Below are positions 5,647 through 6,620 of a DNA stretch of 6,620 nucleotides, piece by piece. Both the position numbers and the translations under genes were made by a program. This DNA is from JBFKQC01 sp041627895 (lineage in GTDB: Bacteria > Pseudomonadota > Alphaproteobacteria > Rhodobacterales > Rhodobacteraceae). Below the pieces are notes generated by a model that saw only the letters and a program-made list of their open reading frames with translations, searched no databases and was not told the DNA's origin. Within the stretch, counting starts at the first letter, position 1, and each line of letters begins with the position of its first letter. The stretch is taken from positions 1 to 6,620 of the forward strand of contig JBFKQC010000118.1 of NCBI GenBank assembly GCA_041627895.1, written 5' to 3'.

Positions 5647-5716
5647 CAACGGCCCGATATGGACGGATGCCGCCGGTGCCGCGCAACGGCGCGGGCCACC
5701 GCCGCATGGCTCGCCG

Positions 5717-6178
5717 TCAGACCGGCAGCGCGGTCGTTTGCCAGACGGTGCGCAGCGAGAACGACGAATGCATCTGCGCCACCCCTGGCAGGCGCGCCAG
5801 ATAGCGGCGGTGGATGCGGGCGAAGTCGTCGGTGTCGCGGGCCGAGATTTTCAACAGGTAATCCGCCGTCCCCGCCATCAGGTGGCACTCCAGCAGATCC
5901 GGGATCAGCCGGACCTCGCGCTCGAAGGCGTCCAGCACCTCTTCGGCCTGGCCGCTCAGCGTGATCTCGACGAACACCGTCGACGGCCGGTCCAGCGCCC
6001 GCGGGTCCAGCAGCGCCACATAGCTGGCGATCACGCCCGCCGCTTCCAGCCGCTGCACCCGGCGGTGACAGGCCGAGGGCGACAGGTTCACCCGCTCGCT
6101 CAGGTCGGCATTCGAAATGCGCCCGGCCTTCTGCAGGACGGCCAGGATTCGGCGGTCCGTATCGTCGATATCCACCAT
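5717..6178 (-). CDS. Lrp/AsnC-family transcriptional regulator (probable AldR)
   Basis: A 153-residue protein of the usual Lrp length. The N-terminal winged helix-turn-helix covers about 1-62: DDTDRRILAVLQKAGRISNA (5-24) leads into the recognition segment LSPSACHRRVQRLEAAGVI (32-50). The C-terminal RAM ligand-binding domain covers about 66-142, with GTADYLLKI (103-111) forming the family's effector-site region. The ATG at 6178 matches the family N-terminus; GGAG (6193-6190) upstream is the likely ribosome binding site and lies inside a 12-bp palindrome. The gene is divergent from ald across 133 bp packed with inverted repeats. Family knowledge (AldR of mycobacteria and rhizobia is an Lrp-type regulator divergent from ald) suggests it controls ald in response to alanine or another amino acid and perhaps itself. 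The specific regulatory role is inferred from position, and a different amino acid regulon cannot be excluded. Confidence 0.88.
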   Translation of the reverse strand: MVDIDDTDRRILAVLQKAGRISNADLSERVNLSPSACHRRVQRLEAAGVIASYVALLDPRALDRPSTVFVEITLSGQAEEVLDAFEREVRLIPDLLECHLMAGTADYLLKISARDTDDFARIHRRYLARLPGVAQMHSSFSLRTVWQTTALPV

Positions 6179-6181
6179 GTC

Positions 6182-6193
6182 GGAGAATTCTCC
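6182..6193. promoter_or_regulatory. 12-bp palindrome over the lrp ribosome binding site
   Basis: GGAGAATTCTCC equals its own reverse complement. On the minus strand its first GGAG is the likely Shine-Dalgarno sequence for the ATG at 6178, and in mRNA it would pair with CTCC around an AATT loop. It may be an RNA element tuning translation or a protein-binding site for autoregulation. Confidence 0.45.
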
Positions 6194-6199
6194 ATCGTT

Positions 6200-6229
6200 T
6201 TCCAGAATTCGTCGAAGATTCTTCTGGAA
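6200..6229. promoter_or_regulatory. Inverted repeat TTCCAGAA-N14-TTCTGGAA in the lrp-ald region
   Basis: The 8-bp arms (6200-6207 and 6222-6229) are exact reverse complements separated by 14 bp. A nested GAAGA-T-TCTTC (6214-6224) overlaps the right half. The arm-to-arm distance places equivalent bases about two helical turns apart, which suits a dimeric regulator. It is a candidate operator for the adjacent Lrp-family protein. Confidence 0.5.
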
Positions 6230-6257
6230 TCCTGCACTGGCAGCACCGATCTTTGCA

Positions 6258-6269
6258 ATGCAATTGCAT
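6258..6269. promoter_or_regulatory. 12-bp palindrome ATGCAATTGCAT
   Basis: This AT-rich perfect palindrome lies 42 bp before the ald ATG, roughly where a promoter would be expected. Lrp-type sites tend to be AT-rich at the centre, which fits. I could not pair it with a convincing -10 element. It could be a regulator site overlapping the ald or lrp promoter. Confidence 0.45.
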
Positions 6270-6274
6270 GCCGG

Positions 6275-6293
6275 TTCGGGCAGATTGCCCGAA
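6275..6293. promoter_or_regulatory. Inverted repeat TTCGGGCA-GAT-TGCCCGAA before ald
   Basis: The perfect 8-bp arms (6275-6282, 6286-6293) are separated by three bases, ending 7 bp before the ald Shine-Dalgarno sequence. It can act as a DNA operator or, if transcribed, as a stable leader hairpin. The right arm sequence recurs inside the ald coding start (6324-6331), offering an alternative RNA pairing. Confidence 0.5.
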
Positions 6294-6311
6294 ACGCGAT
6301 GGGAGAGGTCC

Positions 6312-6620
6312 ATGAAAATCGGTTGCCCGAAGGAAATCAAGGCGCAGGAATTCCGCGTCGGCCTGACGCCGAACGCCGCGCGCGAGGCGGTGTCGCACGG
6401 CCACGAAGTGCTGATCGAGGCAGGCGCCGGCGCGGGCGCGGGCTTTCCCGACACGGATTACACCGCCGCCGGGGCGCGGATCGTCGCCACCGCGGCCGAG
6501 GTCTTCGGCGAGGCCGAGATGATCGTGAAGGTCAAGGAACCGCAGGCCGCGGAACGCGCCATGCTGCGCGAAGACCAAACCCTGTTCACCTATCTTCACC
6601 TTGCCCCCGACGCGCCGCAA
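6312..6620 (+). CDS. ald: Alanine dehydrogenase, N-terminal part (runs off the window)
   Basis: The first 103 codons of an NAD-dependent L-alanine dehydrogenase, which interconverts L-alanine and pyruvate plus ammonia. The full protein is typically about 370 residues, so roughly a quarter is present and the gene continues beyond 6620. It opens MKIGCPKEIKAQEFRVGLTP, the family signature. R15, K75 (in VKVKEP, 72-77) and H96 (in TYLHLAP, 93-99) coincide with the pyruvate-binding Arg and Lys and the catalytic His known from the Mycobacterium tuberculosis enzyme. The related transhydrogenase alpha subunit is less likely because of the YLHLAP segment and the divergent Lrp gene. The ATG at 6312 follows the purine-rich GGGAGAGG (6301-6308). 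Expression is probably set by the neighbouring Lrp-type regulator through the inverted repeats upstream. Confidence 0.93.
   Translation, partial: MKIGCPKEIKAQEFRVGLTPNAAREAVSHGHEVLIEAGAGAGAGFPDTDYTAAGARIVATAAEVFGEAEMIVKVKEPQAAERAMLREDQTLFTYLHLAPDAPQ

Noticed and set aside
5352..6620. 422-residue minus-strand open frame across ald, lrp and the rpsU region
   Set aside because: It is antisense to ald and rpsU and out of frame with lrp; it has no coherent domain.

Overview
This window looks like a chromosomal segment from a GC-rich alphaproteobacterium, most likely a member of the Rhodobacterales. The evidence is the strongly GC-biased third codon positions, a COQ9-family ubiquinone biosynthesis protein (in bacteria, essentially alphaproteobacterial), a short basic ribosomal protein S21 with a typical alphaproteobacterial leader, and a divergent Lrp-type regulator / alanine dehydrogenase pair. 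The genus cannot be fixed from this sequence. I see no insertion sequence, phage gene, CRISPR array, tRNA or rRNA.

Layout. Positions 1-1022 hold a plus-strand DUF2189-type integral membrane protein, preceded by a plausible sigma-70 promoter and an 11-bp-stem leader hairpin. Positions 1023-1413 hold no convincing gene; there are GC-rich palindromes, then a more AT-rich leader. Positions 1414-2529 (plus) encode a very acidic 371-residue protein with a calcium-loop-like N-terminal half, a TPGFWKNH motif, a helical C-terminal module and a C-terminus ending DEFVF. It has no Sec signal, so I read it as a candidate type I secretion substrate. A 16-bp-stem hairpin at 2536-2575 separates it from the convergent minus-strand genes.

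Positions 2569-5141 (minus) read, in transcription order, PPK2 polyphosphate kinase, then COQ9, then a zinc-free quinone oxidoreductase of the PIG3 type. The spacings are 20 and 66 bp with no terminator between them, so they are probably one operon. Two of the three products concern quinones; PPK2 is the unexpected partner. A 203-bp divergent gap leads to rpsU (5345-5551, plus), which has a good promoter, a hairpin that masks its ribosome binding site, and a terminator.

Positions 5717-6178 (minus) encode an Lrp/AsnC regulator. It is divergent from ald (6312 to the window edge, plus), which encodes alanine dehydrogenase. Their 133-bp shared control region holds four distinct inverted repeats. 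Divergence plus family knowledge suggests the regulator is an AldR-type controller of ald. The most interesting items are the acidic secreted-protein candidate and the palindrome-dense lrp-ald control region.
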